Position numbers and translations under genes: made by a program
Origin: Aeromicrobium sp. Leaf245
Lineage (GTDB): Bacteria > Actinomycetota > Actinomycetes > Propionibacteriales > Nocardioidaceae
Length of the DNA: 64,000 nucleotides
Reading direction: 5' to 3'
NCBI RefSeq assembly: GCF_942548115.1
Contig: NZ_OW824151.1
Location: forward strand, 372,001 to 436,000
Shown here: positions 17,141-25,448 of the stretch, in pieces
Position numbering within the stretch: the first letter of the stretch is position 1
How the letters are laid out: each line of letters begins with the position of its first letter
The notes under the pieces: generated by a model
Databases searched by the model: none
The model's input: only the letters and a program-made list of their open reading frames with translations
Told to the model about the DNA's origin: nothing

Positions 17141-18571
17141 TTAGAGGATCCCCTGCGCCGCCACGCGGGAGTACCAGAGAGCGCTCGACTTGGGCGTGCG
17201 CTGCTGGGTCTCGTAGTCGACGTGGACGATGCCGAACCGCTGGTCGTAGCCGTAGGCCCACTCGAAGTTGTCGAGCAGCGACCACACGAAGTAGCCGCGC
17301 ACGTCGACCCCCTTCTCGATCGCCGCGTGGACCGCCCGCAGGTGTCCGGCCACGAACGCCAGGCGCTCGGGGTCGTCGACCGTGCCGTCGTCGGCCACAA
17401 CGTCGGGGTAGGCGGCGCCGTTCTCGGTCACGTACACGGCCGGCAGGTCGTAGTCGTCGTTCAGCGCGACGAGGAGGTCGGTGAGTCCCTCGGGCTGGAC
17501 CTCCCAGTCCAGACCGGTCACGGGCAGTCCCCGCCGCGGGAAGGTGATCGCCTCGCCACCGGGGTAGGGCGACGTGGTCTCCCGGGAGGGGTGGCGGATG
17601 CGGGAGCCGAGGAGGTCGGCCTCGCGGTGAGGACGGCCGGACGCCGCGTCGCCGTGGTAGTAGTTCACGCCGAGCACGTCGATCGGTGCACCGATGAGCG
17701 CGAGGTCGCCGTCACGGATCGCCGACTGCCACGGGTGACCGCGCCAGCACAGCCCGTCGGTGAGCTGGTGGATCTCCTCGGCGTAGGACCCGCGCAGGAT
17801 CGGGTCGAGGAACACCCGGTTGAACAGGTGCTCGACCCGGTGCGACGCGGCCACGTCGGCCGGCTCGGTCGGGTCGAAGGGCTCCGGCACGGTGAGGTTG
17901 AGCGTGATGCCCACCTGCCCGCCCTCGCGCCCGTCGACCCCGCGGCGGCGCAGCTCGTCGACGACCAGGCCGTGGCCGAGCATCAGGTGGTGCGCGGCCA
18001 CGAGGCCCGCCACGCCCTCCTGTCGTCCGGGCGCGTGCTGGCCGCCGGTGTAGCCGAGGAAGGCCGAGCACCACGGCTCGTTCAGCGTGGTCCAGTAGGG
18101 CACGCGGTCGCCGAGGGCGTCGTGCAGCGTGAGGGCGTACTCGGCGAACCGGTGCGCGGTGTCGCGGTTCGTCCAGCCGCCGGCGTCCTCGAGCACCTGC
18201 GGCAGGTCCCAGTGGTAGAGCGTCACCCACGGGGTGATGCCCCGGTCGAGCAGCGTGTCCACGAGCCGGGCGTAGAATTCGACACCGCGCTGGTTCGGCT
18301 CCCTGCCGTCGGGCCGGACGCGTGCCCACGACGTGGAGAAGCGGTAGGCGTCGAGGTTGAGCGACGCCATGATGTCGACGTCCTCCTCGACCCGGTGGTA
18401 GTGGTCGCACGCGGCGTCACCGGTGTCGCCGTCGAGCACGGCTCCCGGGACCCGCGCGAAGGTGTCCCAGATCGACGGCGTCCGGCCGTCCTGGTCGTGG
18501 GCTCCCTCGATCTGGAAGGCGGCGGTGGCCGCGCCCCAGAGGAAGCTGGAGGGGAAAGATGTCTCGGTCAT
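17141..18571 (-). CDS. GH1 beta-glucosidase
   Basis: A 476-residue family 1 glycoside hydrolase with no signal peptide, so intracellular. It carries the N-terminal FLWGAATAAFQIEGA signature, the acid/base glutamate in TLNEPWC and the nucleophile glutamate in YVTENGAAY; the aglycone-side WSLLDNFEWAYGY motif is also intact. Length is normal for a (beta/alpha)8 GH1. It hydrolyses cellobiose or other beta-glucosides imported by the transporter encoded just upstream, with which its start overlaps by 4 nt (ATGA). This order, transporter then BglC-type glucosidase then LacI repressor, matches the streptomycete cebEFG-bglC idea. Confidence 0.95.
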   Translation of the reverse strand: MTETSFPSSFLWGAATAAFQIEGAHDQDGRTPSIWDTFARVPGAVLDGDTGDAACDHYHRVEEDVDIMASLNLDAYRFSTSWARVRPDGREPNQRGVEFYARLVDTLLDRGITPWVTLYHWDLPQVLEDAGGWTNRDTAHRFAEYALTLHDALGDRVPYWTTLNEPWCSAFLGYTGGQHAPGRQEGVAGLVAAHHLMLGHGLVVDELRRRGVDGREGGQVGITLNLTVPEPFDPTEPADVAASHRVEHLFNRVFLDPILRGSYAEEIHQLTDGLCWRGHPWQSAIRDGDLALIGAPIDVLGVNYYHGDAASGRPHREADLLGSRIRHPSRETTSPYPGGEAITFPRRGLPVTGLDWEVQPEGLTDLLVALNDDYDLPAVYVTENGAAYPDVVADDGTVDDPERLAFVAGHLRAVHAAIEKGVDVRGYFVWSLLDNFEWAYGYDQRFGIVHVDYETQQRTPKSSALWYSRVAAQGIL

Positions 18572-19392
18572 CCCTTGACGGCTCCTTGCATGATGCCGGC
18601 GACGAGCTGTCGGCCGGCGAGGACGAACAGGATCAGGAGGGGCACCGTCGACATGGCCGACCCCGCGAGCACCAGGGCGTAGTCGGTCGACTGCCCCTGC
18701 CCGGTCAGGGCCAGCCGGTCGAGCGCCAGCTGCAGGGTCTCGGTGCGCTGCAGCGCGACGAGCGGCCACAGGTAGTCGGTCCAGACCGTCATGAACGTGA
18801 AGACGAACAGGATCGCCATCGCGGGCCGCCCCGCCGGGACCGCCACCGTCCAGAAGGTGCGCAGCATCGAGCAGCCGTCCATGCGGGCGGCCTCGAGCAG
18901 CTCGTCGGGCACGGCGTCCACCAGGTACTGACGCATGAAGAACACGCCGAAGGCCGTCACCAAGGTGGGCAGCGCCACCGCGACGAGCGTGTCGAGCAGC
19001 GCGTAGTCGCGCATCAGGATGAACAGCGGGACCATGGCCAGCTGCGTCGGCACGGCCATCGTCAGCACCACGAAGCCCATGAGCGCGTTGCTGCCGCGGA
19101 ACCGCAGCTTGGCGAAGGCGTAGCCGGCGAGCGTGGAGAAGAACACCACGGACGTCGCGCACGCCGTGGACACGACGAGGCTGTTCACCATGGCCTGCCA
19201 GAACTCGACGGTGTCGAGCACGCGTGCGGCGTTCTCGAGGAAGTGCCCGCCGGGCAGCAGGGGCGGCGGGAACGAGGTGGCGCGCTCCCGCGTGTGGGAG
19301 CCGATGACGACGGACCAGTAGAGCGGCAGGGCGGAGCCGATGACGAACGCGGCCAGCAGGCCGTAGGTGACGAAGCCCGGACGCCTGCTCAT
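18568..19392 (-). CDS. Carbohydrate ABC transporter permease (MalG/CebG type)
   Basis: A 274-residue permease with six predicted helices, the second membrane subunit of the sugar importer. The cytoplasmic coupling loop DELLEAARMDGCSMLRTFWTVAVP is the MalG-type EAA motif that docks on the ATPase. The C-terminal MQGAVKG is also typical of MalG-like subunits. The ATG overlaps the stop of the first permease, and its own stop overlaps the glucosidase start, so all are translationally coupled. The likely ATPase partner is the MsiK-like protein encoded divergently at 21776. Confidence 0.93.
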   Translation of the reverse strand: MSRRPGFVTYGLLAAFVIGSALPLYWSVVIGSHTRERATSFPPPLLPGGHFLENAARVLDTVEFWQAMVNSLVVSTACATSVVFFSTLAGYAFAKLRFRGSNALMGFVVLTMAVPTQLAMVPLFILMRDYALLDTLVAVALPTLVTAFGVFFMRQYLVDAVPDELLEAARMDGCSMLRTFWTVAVPAGRPAMAILFVFTFMTVWTDYLWPLVALQRTETLQLALDRLALTGQGQSTDYALVLAGSAMSTVPLLILFVLAGRQLVAGIMQGAVKG

Positions 19393-20345
19393 CGCTCGCT
19401 CCTTCGGGTGGCTGCTCGGACGACGAGGAAGTTGACCAGCGCGATCGCGACGATCACGAGGAACAGCACCCAGGCGGCCGCGGAGGCACGTCCGTAGAAC
19501 TGGTCCTCGATCCCGCGGGCGTACACGTAGAGCGTCGTCGTCATGTACTGCTGGCTCGGGCCGCCCTCGCGTGCCGGGGTGTCGTCGAAGAGCCGCGGCT
19601 CGGTGAAGATCTGCAGCCCGCCGATCGTGCTGGTGACGATGACGAAGATCATCGTCGGGCGCAGCAGCGGAAGCGTGACGGAGAAGAACTGGCGGACCCG
19701 ACCGGCGCCGTCGAGAGCGGCCGCCTCGTAGAGGTCGCGCGGGATGGCCTGCATGGCGGCCAGGAAGATGAGCGCGTTGTACCCGGTCCAGCGCCAGTTG
19801 ACCATGCCGGCGATGGCCACGTGGCTCCACAGCCGCTCGACGTGCCAGCGGATCGGCTCGAGGCCCAGCTCGGTGAGGGCGGCGTTCACGAGGCCGTAGC
19901 GGTCGGCGAACAGGCTGCCGAAGATCAGGACCGCCGCGGTCGGGGCCACCACGAAGGGCAGCAGCACGCTCATGCGCCACAGCCCGCTCGCCCGCAGCCG
20001 GGTGCTCAGCAGGGCGGCCACCAGCACCGCGATGACGACCTGCGGGATCGTCGACAGCACGAAGATGCTGAAGGTGTTGACCATGGACTTGCGGAACACC
20101 GGGTCGGCGAGGACGAACCGGAAGTTGTCGAGGCCGACGAACTCACCGCGCGAGTACGCGAGCCGGTCCCAGTCGTGCACGGCGAGGAAGCCGGTGTAGA
20201 CGAGGGGGAAGAGGCCGACGAGGCCGAACAGGACGAAGAAGGGCGAGACGTAGAGGTACGGCGCCAGGCGCACGTCCCACTGGGACCGCCGCGCCCGGCG
20301 GAGGAGACGTCGCTCCTCCACCGGGCGCTCGAGGGTCGTGGTCAC
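19389..20345 (-). CDS. Carbohydrate ABC transporter permease (MalF/CebF type)
   Basis: A 318-residue permease with six predicted helices after a basic, cytoplasmic N-terminus rich in Arg (about residues 8-22). The EAA loop reads IPRDLYEAAALDGAGRVRQFFSVTLP. It pairs with the MalG-type subunit downstream to form the sugar channel. GTG at 20345 overlaps the binding-protein stop (GTGA), which defines the start although the frame is open 12 codons earlier. Expected regulation is with the whole operon by the LacI protein. Confidence 0.93.
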   Translation of the reverse strand: MTTTLERPVEERRLLRRARRSQWDVRLAPYLYVSPFFVLFGLVGLFPLVYTGFLAVHDWDRLAYSRGEFVGLDNFRFVLADPVFRKSMVNTFSIFVLSTIPQVVIAVLVAALLSTRLRASGLWRMSVLLPFVVAPTAAVLIFGSLFADRYGLVNAALTELGLEPIRWHVERLWSHVAIAGMVNWRWTGYNALIFLAAMQAIPRDLYEAAALDGAGRVRQFFSVTLPLLRPTMIFVIVTSTIGGLQIFTEPRLFDDTPAREGGPSQQYMTTTLYVYARGIEDQFYGRASAAAWVLFLVIVAIALVNFLVVRAATRRSER

Positions 20346-21604
20346 TGGAGCGCCTTCACCTCCGAGACGAACGAGGCCCACGACTCGTCGGGGTCGGTGC
20401 CCTGGTCGACCCGGTTGATGGCGTCCTGGAACTTGGTCAGGATGTCGGAGTAGAGCGGTCCGTGGAACGGCTGCACGTCGATCGCGTCGGCGCGCGAGGA
20501 GAAGATCTCACCGACCGGCGCGTCGTTGAAGTACTCGTCGGTCACCGACAGCAGGTCGGGGCTCTCGAGCGCCTCCACCTGCGACGGGAAGTTGCCGAGG
20601 GTCTCGAAGATCGTCAGCTGCTGCTCCGGCGCCGTGATCCAGGCGGCGAACTCGCGGGCCGCGTCCTGCTTCTTCGACGTCTGCGGGACCGCGAGGTAGG
20701 AGCCGCCCCAGTTGCCGCCACCGCCGGGGAAGACGTCGGCGATGTCCCACACGACGCCGTCGGGGGCGGGGTCGCCGGTGTTGTCCTTGATGGGGTTGCG
20801 CATCCAGCCCGGGCACGGGATCGTCGCGAAGCCGTCGCGCGCGAAGCCGGCGTTCCAGTCGTCGCTCCACTGCGCCGTCTGCGTCGAGAGGGAGTCGGAG
20901 CGGCTCGTGACGGTCTCCCAGACCTCCTTGAGCTCGGCGTTGTCGACGTCGACCGTGCCGTCCTCCTGCTCGAACGGGAACTCGACCTGGTTGAGCATGG
21001 CCTGGGCGATCGAGCCGGAGGCGTCGTACCAGGCGACGTCGGGGCTGGCCTTCGTGAACTTCTCGCCGAGGGCGAAGTAGTCGTCCCAGGTGGACATCAG
21101 GGCGGCCACCTCCTCGCGGTCGCTCGGCAGGCCGGCCTTCTCGAACAGGTCGGCGCGGTAGCAGATGGCCTCGGGCCCGGCGTCGGTCGCGTAGCCCAGG
21201 AGGGCGCCGTCGGCGGTGGTGGCCTCCTTCTCCTTGAAGTCGAGCCAGCGGCCCTTCACGTCGTCGCTGGCGAGGTCGACCCAGCGATCGGGCGCGGCGA
21301 CGATCGCGGGCATGAAGTCGCCCTCGACCGCCACGACGTCGGGCAGGCCGGTGCCGGCCTGGAGCATGGTGTTGAGCTCGTTCTTCCAGTCGTCCCACTT
21401 GGAGACCTTGGTCTGCTTGACCGGGGTGTCGGGGTTGTCCTCATTCCACTGCTTCACGAGGTCGTCGTAGCCGAACTCCCCGAACGTGGTGAGCTCGATG
21501 GTGCCGGTGGCGTCGTCGTCGCCGCCGCCACCACCGCAGGCGGCGGTCAGGCCGAGGGCGGCCGTGGCCAGCCCGAGGGCGAGTCGGTGGGTGGTCTTGC
21601 GCAC
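20342..21604 (-). CDS. Extracellular sugar-binding lipoprotein (CebE-like)
   Basis: A 420-residue family 1 solute-binding lipoprotein and first gene of the sugar operon. GTG at 21604 has AGGAG about 5 nt upstream. The signal peptide ends ALGLTAAC with the lipid-accepting cysteine at about 23, followed by a Gly/Asp linker. The mature domain has the SBP_bac_1 pattern, including a GGGGNWGGSYLAVPQTSKKQDAA strip near residue 325 and aromatic residues suited to sugar stacking. Context (GH1, CebR-like repressor and operators) suggests cellobiose, cello-oligosaccharides or another beta-glucoside as ligand. Confidence 0.92.
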   Translation of the reverse strand: MRKTTHRLALGLATAALGLTAACGGGGGDDDATGTIELTTFGEFGYDDLVKQWNEDNPDTPVKQTKVSKWDDWKNELNTMLQAGTGLPDVVAVEGDFMPAIVAAPDRWVDLASDDVKGRWLDFKEKEATTADGALLGYATDAGPEAICYRADLFEKAGLPSDREEVAALMSTWDDYFALGEKFTKASPDVAWYDASGSIAQAMLNQVEFPFEQEDGTVDVDNAELKEVWETVTSRSDSLSTQTAQWSDDWNAGFARDGFATIPCPGWMRNPIKDNTGDPAPDGVVWDIADVFPGGGGNWGGSYLAVPQTSKKQDAAREFAAWITAPEQQLTIFETLGNFPSQVEALESPDLLSVTDEYFNDAPVGEIFSSRADAIDVQPFHGPLYSDILTKFQDAINRVDQGTDPDESWASFVSEVKALQ

Positions 21605-21652
21605 GATGGTCTCCTGGGGGCGGGGTGGGGAAACACCCCTCGCCCAGCGGGG

Positions 21653-21666
21653 TGAGAGCGCTTCCA
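21653..21666. promoter_or_regulatory. LacI/CebR-type operator, proximal to the binding-protein gene
   Basis: TGAGAGCGCTTCCA is an imperfect 14-bp dyad around the central AGCGCT, about 50 nt upstream of the sugar-binding-protein start. It differs at three positions from the CebR/CelR site TGGGAGCGCTCCCA. It probably represses the leftward transport-glucosidase operon. Confidence 0.75.
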
Positions 21667-21730
21667 TGATGTGATGGCCGTCACTGTGCCGCGCTCCACG
21701 GGGATTTGTCAACGCTCACCACAAAATAGA

Positions 21731-21744
21731 TGGAAGCGCTTCCA
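21731..21744. promoter_or_regulatory. LacI/CebR-type operator, proximal to the MsiK-like ATPase gene
   Basis: TGGAAGCGCTTCCA is a perfect 14-bp palindrome 31 nt before the ATPase start. A rightward promoter with TTGTCA (21706-21711) as -35 would place its -10 against or inside this site. With the site at 21653 (78 bp away, about seven helical turns) it could allow repressor looping over both divergent promoters. Confidence 0.85.
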
Positions 21745-21775
21745 CTTCGGCCCACGATGTGATCCACTGTGAGCC

Positions 21776-22828
21776 ATGACACAGGTGCGGTACGTCCAGG
21801 CCAGACACACGTATCCGGGTGCCGAGCGCCCGGCCGTGGCCGACCTCGACCTCACGGTCGACGACGGCGAGCTGCTCGTGCTCGTCGGTCCGTCGGGCTG
21901 CGGGAAGTCCACGTCGCTGCGGATGCTGGCCGGGCTCGAGGAGATCAGCGGCGGCAGCATCTGGATCGGCGACAGGGACGTGACCCACGTGGCGCCGAAG
22001 GACCGCGACATCGCCATGGTCTTCCAGACCTACGCCCTGTACCCCCACCTGAGCGTGGGCGAGAACATGGCGTTCGCCCTCAAGGTCGCCGGCGTCCCCA
22101 AGAGCGAGCGCGCCGCACGGGTGGCCGAGGCCGCCACCATGCTGGACCTGACGAAGGTCCTCGACCGCAAGCCCAAGGCCCTCTCCGGTGGCCAGCGCCA
22201 GAGGGTCGCGATGGGCCGGGCGATCGTGCGGCAGCCGCAGGTGTTCTGCATGGACGAGCCGCTCTCGAACCTCGACGCCAAGCTGCGGGTCTCGACCCGG
22301 ACCCAGATCTCGGCCCTGCAGCGTCGCCTCGGCACCACGACCGTCTACGTCACCCACGACCAGGTCGAGGCGATGACCATGGGCGACCGGGTCGCCGTGC
22401 TGAACGACGGCGTGCTGCAGCAGGTCGACACCCCGCTCGCGCTGTTCGACCGGCCGGCGAACCTGTTCGTCGCCGGCTTCATCGGGTCGCCGTCGATGAA
22501 CCTGCTCCCGCCCGACGTCCTCGACGTGCCCCTCGATCGCACGGCGGTCGCCCGCGCCGGTGCCGACGGCGTGACCCTCGGGCTCCGGCCCCAGGCGCTG
22601 CGGCTCGCCGGGCCGGAGGAGACCGGTCTCGACGTCGTGGTCGACCTCGTCGAGGAGCTGGGGTCCGAGGCCTACCTGTACGGCCGTCCGCCCGCCGGCG
22701 GTCAGCGCGTCGTGGCCCGGATCGACGGTCGTGCCGGGATCGCGCCCGGCGAGAAGGTCACCCTCGTCGCTGACCCAGACGCGGTGCACGTGTTCGACAC
22801 CGCGTCGGGCGAGCGGCTCAGCGCCTGA
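21776..22828 (+). CDS. Sugar ABC transporter ATP-binding protein (MsiK/UgpC type)
   Basis: A 350-residue ATPase that drives carbohydrate import. Walker A is VGPSGCGKST, the Q-loop FQTYALYPHLSV, the signature LSGGQRQRVAMGRA, Walker B FCMDEPLSNLDAKLR and the switch histidine VTHDQVEAMTMGDR. The C-terminal OB-like (TOBE) domain, about 235-350, is typical of MalK/MsiK. Streptomycetes use one MsiK for several sugar importers; here the gene is divergent from a sugar operon that lacks its own ATPase and has the same type of operator, so it is at least the partner of that operon. Its tail falls in a 20-bp tandem duplication. Confidence 0.93.
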   Translation: MTQVRYVQARHTYPGAERPAVADLDLTVDDGELLVLVGPSGCGKSTSLRMLAGLEEISGGSIWIGDRDVTHVAPKDRDIAMVFQTYALYPHLSVGENMAFALKVAGVPKSERAARVAEAATMLDLTKVLDRKPKALSGGQRQRVAMGRAIVRQPQVFCMDEPLSNLDAKLRVSTRTQISALQRRLGTTTVYVTHDQVEAMTMGDRVAVLNDGVLQQVDTPLALFDRPANLFVAGFIGSPSMNLLPPDVLDVPLDRTAVARAGADGVTLGLRPQALRLAGPEETGLDVVVDLVEELGSEAYLYGRPPAGGQRVVARIDGRAGIAPGEKVTLVADPDAVHVFDTASGERLSA

Positions 22829-22855
22829 CGAGGAAGCTCAGCGCCTGACGAGGAA
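22816..22855. repeat. Perfect 20-bp tandem duplication at convergent gene ends
   Basis: GCTCAGCGCCTGACGAGGAA occurs twice back to back (22816-22835 and 22836-22855). The left copy contains the ATPase stop codon, the right copy the stop codon of the convergent oxidase. A single ancestral copy would have encoded both protein ends on opposite strands. It is a slippage-type duplication that separated two overlapping genes. Confidence 0.95.
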
Positions 22856-23848
22856 CGACGCGTCGAGGTCCTCCGCACGCGGGCAGCCCAGCAGGGCCAG
22901 CGTCGAGTCGAGCTCGGCCACCAGCTGCTCCAGCACCGCCTGCGCCCCGGCGGCACCGTCACGCGCCAGGCCCCAGAGCACGGGCCGTCCGACCAGCGCG
23001 GCGTCGGCACCGAGGCACAACGCCTTGGCCACGTCCCAGCCCCGCCGGATGCCTCCGTCGACGAGCACCGCGGCCCGACCGTCGACGGTCTCGACGACCG
23101 GGGGCAGCGCCTCGGCCCCGGTCAGCACGGTGTCGAGCTGGCGTCCTCCGTGGTTGGACACGATCACACCCGCCGCCCCCACGTCGACCGCCCGAGCGGC
23201 GTCGTCCGGGCGCAGGATCCCCTTCAGCAGCAGCGGCATCCCGGCGGCCTCGGCGAAGGTGTGCACGTCGTCCCAGGTGAGCGTGGGGTCGTGCATGGCG
23301 AAGATCTGCTCGGTGGTGAGCGGAGCACCGCCGGGGTTGAGCGCGATCGGGTGCGTGACGCTGAACCCCGTGCGCCTGTCGCGCTCGCGCCACCCCGCCA
23401 CGGGGAAGTCGACCGTGAGCACGAGCGCCTCGTAGCCGGACTCCTTCGCCTCGGCCACCAGGTCGAGCGAGACCTGCCGGTCCTTGAACACGTAGAGCTG
23501 GAACCAACGGTCCGGGCCCGCCACCCGCGCGACGTCGGCCGGCGACGTGGTGGTCTGCGACGACAGCACGAACGTGGAGCCGGTGGCGGCCGCGGCCCGG
23601 GCCGTGCCGCGCTCGGCGTCCTCGTGGGCGTGCCGCTGGTAGGCCATCGGCGCCACCACCACCGGGTGCGAGCGACGTCGGCCCAGCAGGTCGACCGACA
23701 GGTCCCGCTCACCGACGTCGACGAGCACCCGCGGCGCGAGCCGCACGTCGCTCCAGCTGGTCTCGTTGGCACGCAGCGTGATCTCGTCCCCCGCACCGCC
23801 CGCGAAGTAGCCGTGCGCGCCCGCGCCGAGCAGGTCCTCGAGGTCCAT
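22838..23848 (-). CDS. FMN-dependent alpha-hydroxy-acid oxidase/dehydrogenase (LldD-like)
   Basis: A 336-residue TIM-barrel flavoenzyme that oxidises an L-2-hydroxy acid such as lactate or glycolate to the 2-oxo acid. The active-site block VIVSNHGGRQLD contains the catalytic histidine and arginine. Other landmarks are FVLSSQTTT, the FMN-binding lysine in LLLKGI, and VDGGIRRGWDVAKALCLGA for the phosphate. It is slightly short at the N-terminus (family about 350-380) but complete in motifs. ATG at 23848 has TAGCCT ending 6 nt upstream and is predicted leaderless. Whether oxygen or a quinone is the acceptor is not readable. Confidence 0.9.
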   Translation of the reverse strand: MDLEDLLGAGAHGYFAGGAGDEITLRANETSWSDVRLAPRVLVDVGERDLSVDLLGRRRSHPVVVAPMAYQRHAHEDAERGTARAAAATGSTFVLSSQTTTSPADVARVAGPDRWFQLYVFKDRQVSLDLVAEAKESGYEALVLTVDFPVAGWRERDRRTGFSVTHPIALNPGGAPLTTEQIFAMHDPTLTWDDVHTFAEAAGMPLLLKGILRPDDAARAVDVGAAGVIVSNHGGRQLDTVLTGAEALPPVVETVDGRAAVLVDGGIRRGWDVAKALCLGADAALVGRPVLWGLARDGAAGAQAVLEQLVAELDSTLALLGCPRAEDLDASFLVRR

Positions 23849-23862
23849 GGCTCGAGGCTAGG

Positions 23863-24603
23863 TCACGCGCGGAACCGCGCGAGGAACGCCGCGGTGCGCG
23901 GGTCCTGCGGGGCCTCGAACAGCTGTTCCGGCGGACCGATCTCGACGATCTCGCCGTCGGCCAGGAAGGCCACGACGTCGCTCGCCTCGCGTGCGAACGA
24001 CATCTCGTGCGTGGCCATGACCACGGCGATGCCGTCGGCCCGCAGGCCGCGGACGACGTCGAGGACCTCACCGACCAGCAGGGGGTCGAGCGCCGACGTG
24101 ATCTCGTCGAGCAGCAGCACCTCGGGATCCATCGCCAGGGCGCGGGCCAGCGCGACTCGCTGCTGCTGACCACCGGACAAGGAGTCCGGGTACGCCGACG
24201 CCTTGTCGGCCAGGCCCACCCGGTCGAGCAGCGCGAGGGCCCGCGTCCGGGCGTCGGCCGTCGACACGCCCGCCGCCTTCGTCGGCGCGAGCACGAGGTT
24301 CTGCAGCACGCTGAGGTGCGGGAAGAGGTTGTAGGCCTGGAAGACGATGCCGATGCGGCGTCGGATCGCGTCGATGTCGACGCGGGGATCGGTGATGTCC
24401 TGCTCGGACCCGGCGTCGTCGGCCAGCCAGACGGTCCCGTCGTCGACGGTCTCCAGCAGGTCGATGCACCGCAGCAACGTCGACTTCCCGCTGCCGGACG
24501 CACCGATGAGGCACACGACCTGGCCGGGCTCGACCACGAGGTCGATGCCCCTCAGCACCTCGGTGGAGCCGAACGACTTGCGCAGCTGCTCGATCCTCAG
24601 CAT
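23863..24603 (-). CDS. Polar amino-acid ABC transporter ATP-binding protein (GlnQ type)
   Basis: A 246-residue ATPase of an amino-acid importer. Walker A is IGASGSGKSTLLRC, the Q-loop FQAYNLFPHLSVLQN, the signature SLSGGQQQRVALARA, Walker B LLLDEITSALDP and the switch histidine MATHEMSFARE; this combination is the PAAT (GlnQ/HisP) subclass. Its ATG shares one base with the stop of the permease gene (TGATG), so the operon is binding protein, permease, ATPase. Substrate specificity comes from the binding protein; glutamate, glutamine or another polar amino acid is likely. Confidence 0.93.
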   Translation of the reverse strand: MLRIEQLRKSFGSTEVLRGIDLVVEPGQVVCLIGASGSGKSTLLRCIDLLETVDDGTVWLADDAGSEQDITDPRVDIDAIRRRIGIVFQAYNLFPHLSVLQNLVLAPTKAAGVSTADARTRALALLDRVGLADKASAYPDSLSGGQQQRVALARALAMDPEVLLLDEITSALDPLLVGEVLDVVRGLRADGIAVVMATHEMSFAREASDVVAFLADGEIVEIGPPEQLFEAPQDPRTAAFLARFRA

Positions 24604-25448
24604 CAGGCACCCGCCTCCCTGCGCATGCTGCGTATCGACAGCCAGTCGGCGACCCGCGCGATGACGATGGTCGCCGCGATGAACAGCACGGCGGAGACCA
24701 CGAGCGGCGTGAACACGAAGTCGCGGTTCGAGATGATGTTGGCCTGCCGCAGCGCCTCGACCAGGCCGATGGTCGACAGCAGGGCGGTGTCCTTCTGCAG
24801 CGACACGAAGTCGTTGAGCAGCGGCGGCACCTGGCGGCGCAGGGCCTGCGGCAGCACGACATGACGGAGCGTGCGCCCGTAGGACAGCCCGAGGGCGCGG
24901 CCGCTCGCCCACTGCGTCGGGTGGACCGACAGGATGCCGGCGCGGATCACCTCGGCCACGTAGGCGCCGTAGCTGAGCGTGAGCGCGACGACGCCGAGCC
25001 AGAACAGGCTGGTCGGCAGTCCCGTCAGGTTGAGCGCCGGGACGCCGAAGCCCACGAGCAGCACCACCAGCAGAGTCGGCGTGCCGCGGAAGACGTCGGT
25101 GTACACCGTGGCGATGAGCCGCAGCGGGGCCATGGCCGGCGACGGGACCACGCGCACCACCGCGACCACGAGGGCGACGACGAGGATCAGCACCTCGCAC
25201 ACGAGGAACAGCCGCACGTTGAGCCAGAAGGCCTCGGCGATCGGTCCGGCGGAGTCCTTCGCATCCTGCCAGTCGAAGAAGGTGCGCTGCACCCGCTCCC
25301 AGCCGGGGGCGTTCAGCACGACGAGGACCACCACGGCGAGGACCACGAGGGTGGACCCCGCCGCGACGCCCCCGCGACGCAGCGCCCGGGAGCGGCGGTA
25401 CCGCTCCCGGGCCTGCTGGCGCTCGCTGGGCTGGTGGTGGGTGCTCAG
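24603..25448 (-). CDS. Polar amino-acid ABC transporter permease, start codon probably CTG
   Basis: A permease of about 281 residues with roughly six hydrophobic segments. The HisM-type coupling loop reads SVHPTQWASGRALGLSYGRTLRHVVLPQALR, and TVYTDVFRGTPTLLVVLLVGFG is also family-typical. The start is odd: no ATG, GTG or TTG fits the gene junction. A CTG at 25448 overlaps the binding-protein stop as CTGA, copying the GTGA/ATGA couplings used elsewhere here, and gives a sensible cytoplasmic N-terminus; the alternative is GTG at 25490 inside the preceding gene. The function is secure; the first residues are not. Confidence 0.85.
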   Translation of the reverse strand: MSTHHQPSERQQARERYRRSRALRRGGVAAGSTLVVLAVVVLVVLNAPGWERVQRTFFDWQDAKDSAGPIAEAFWLNVRLFLVCEVLILVVALVVAVVRVVPSPAMAPLRLIATVYTDVFRGTPTLLVVLLVGFGVPALNLTGLPTSLFWLGVVALTLSYGAYVAEVIRAGILSVHPTQWASGRALGLSYGRTLRHVVLPQALRRQVPPLLNDFVSLQKDTALLSTIGLVEALRQANIISNRDFVFTPLVVSAVLFIAATIVIARVADWLSIRSMRREAGA

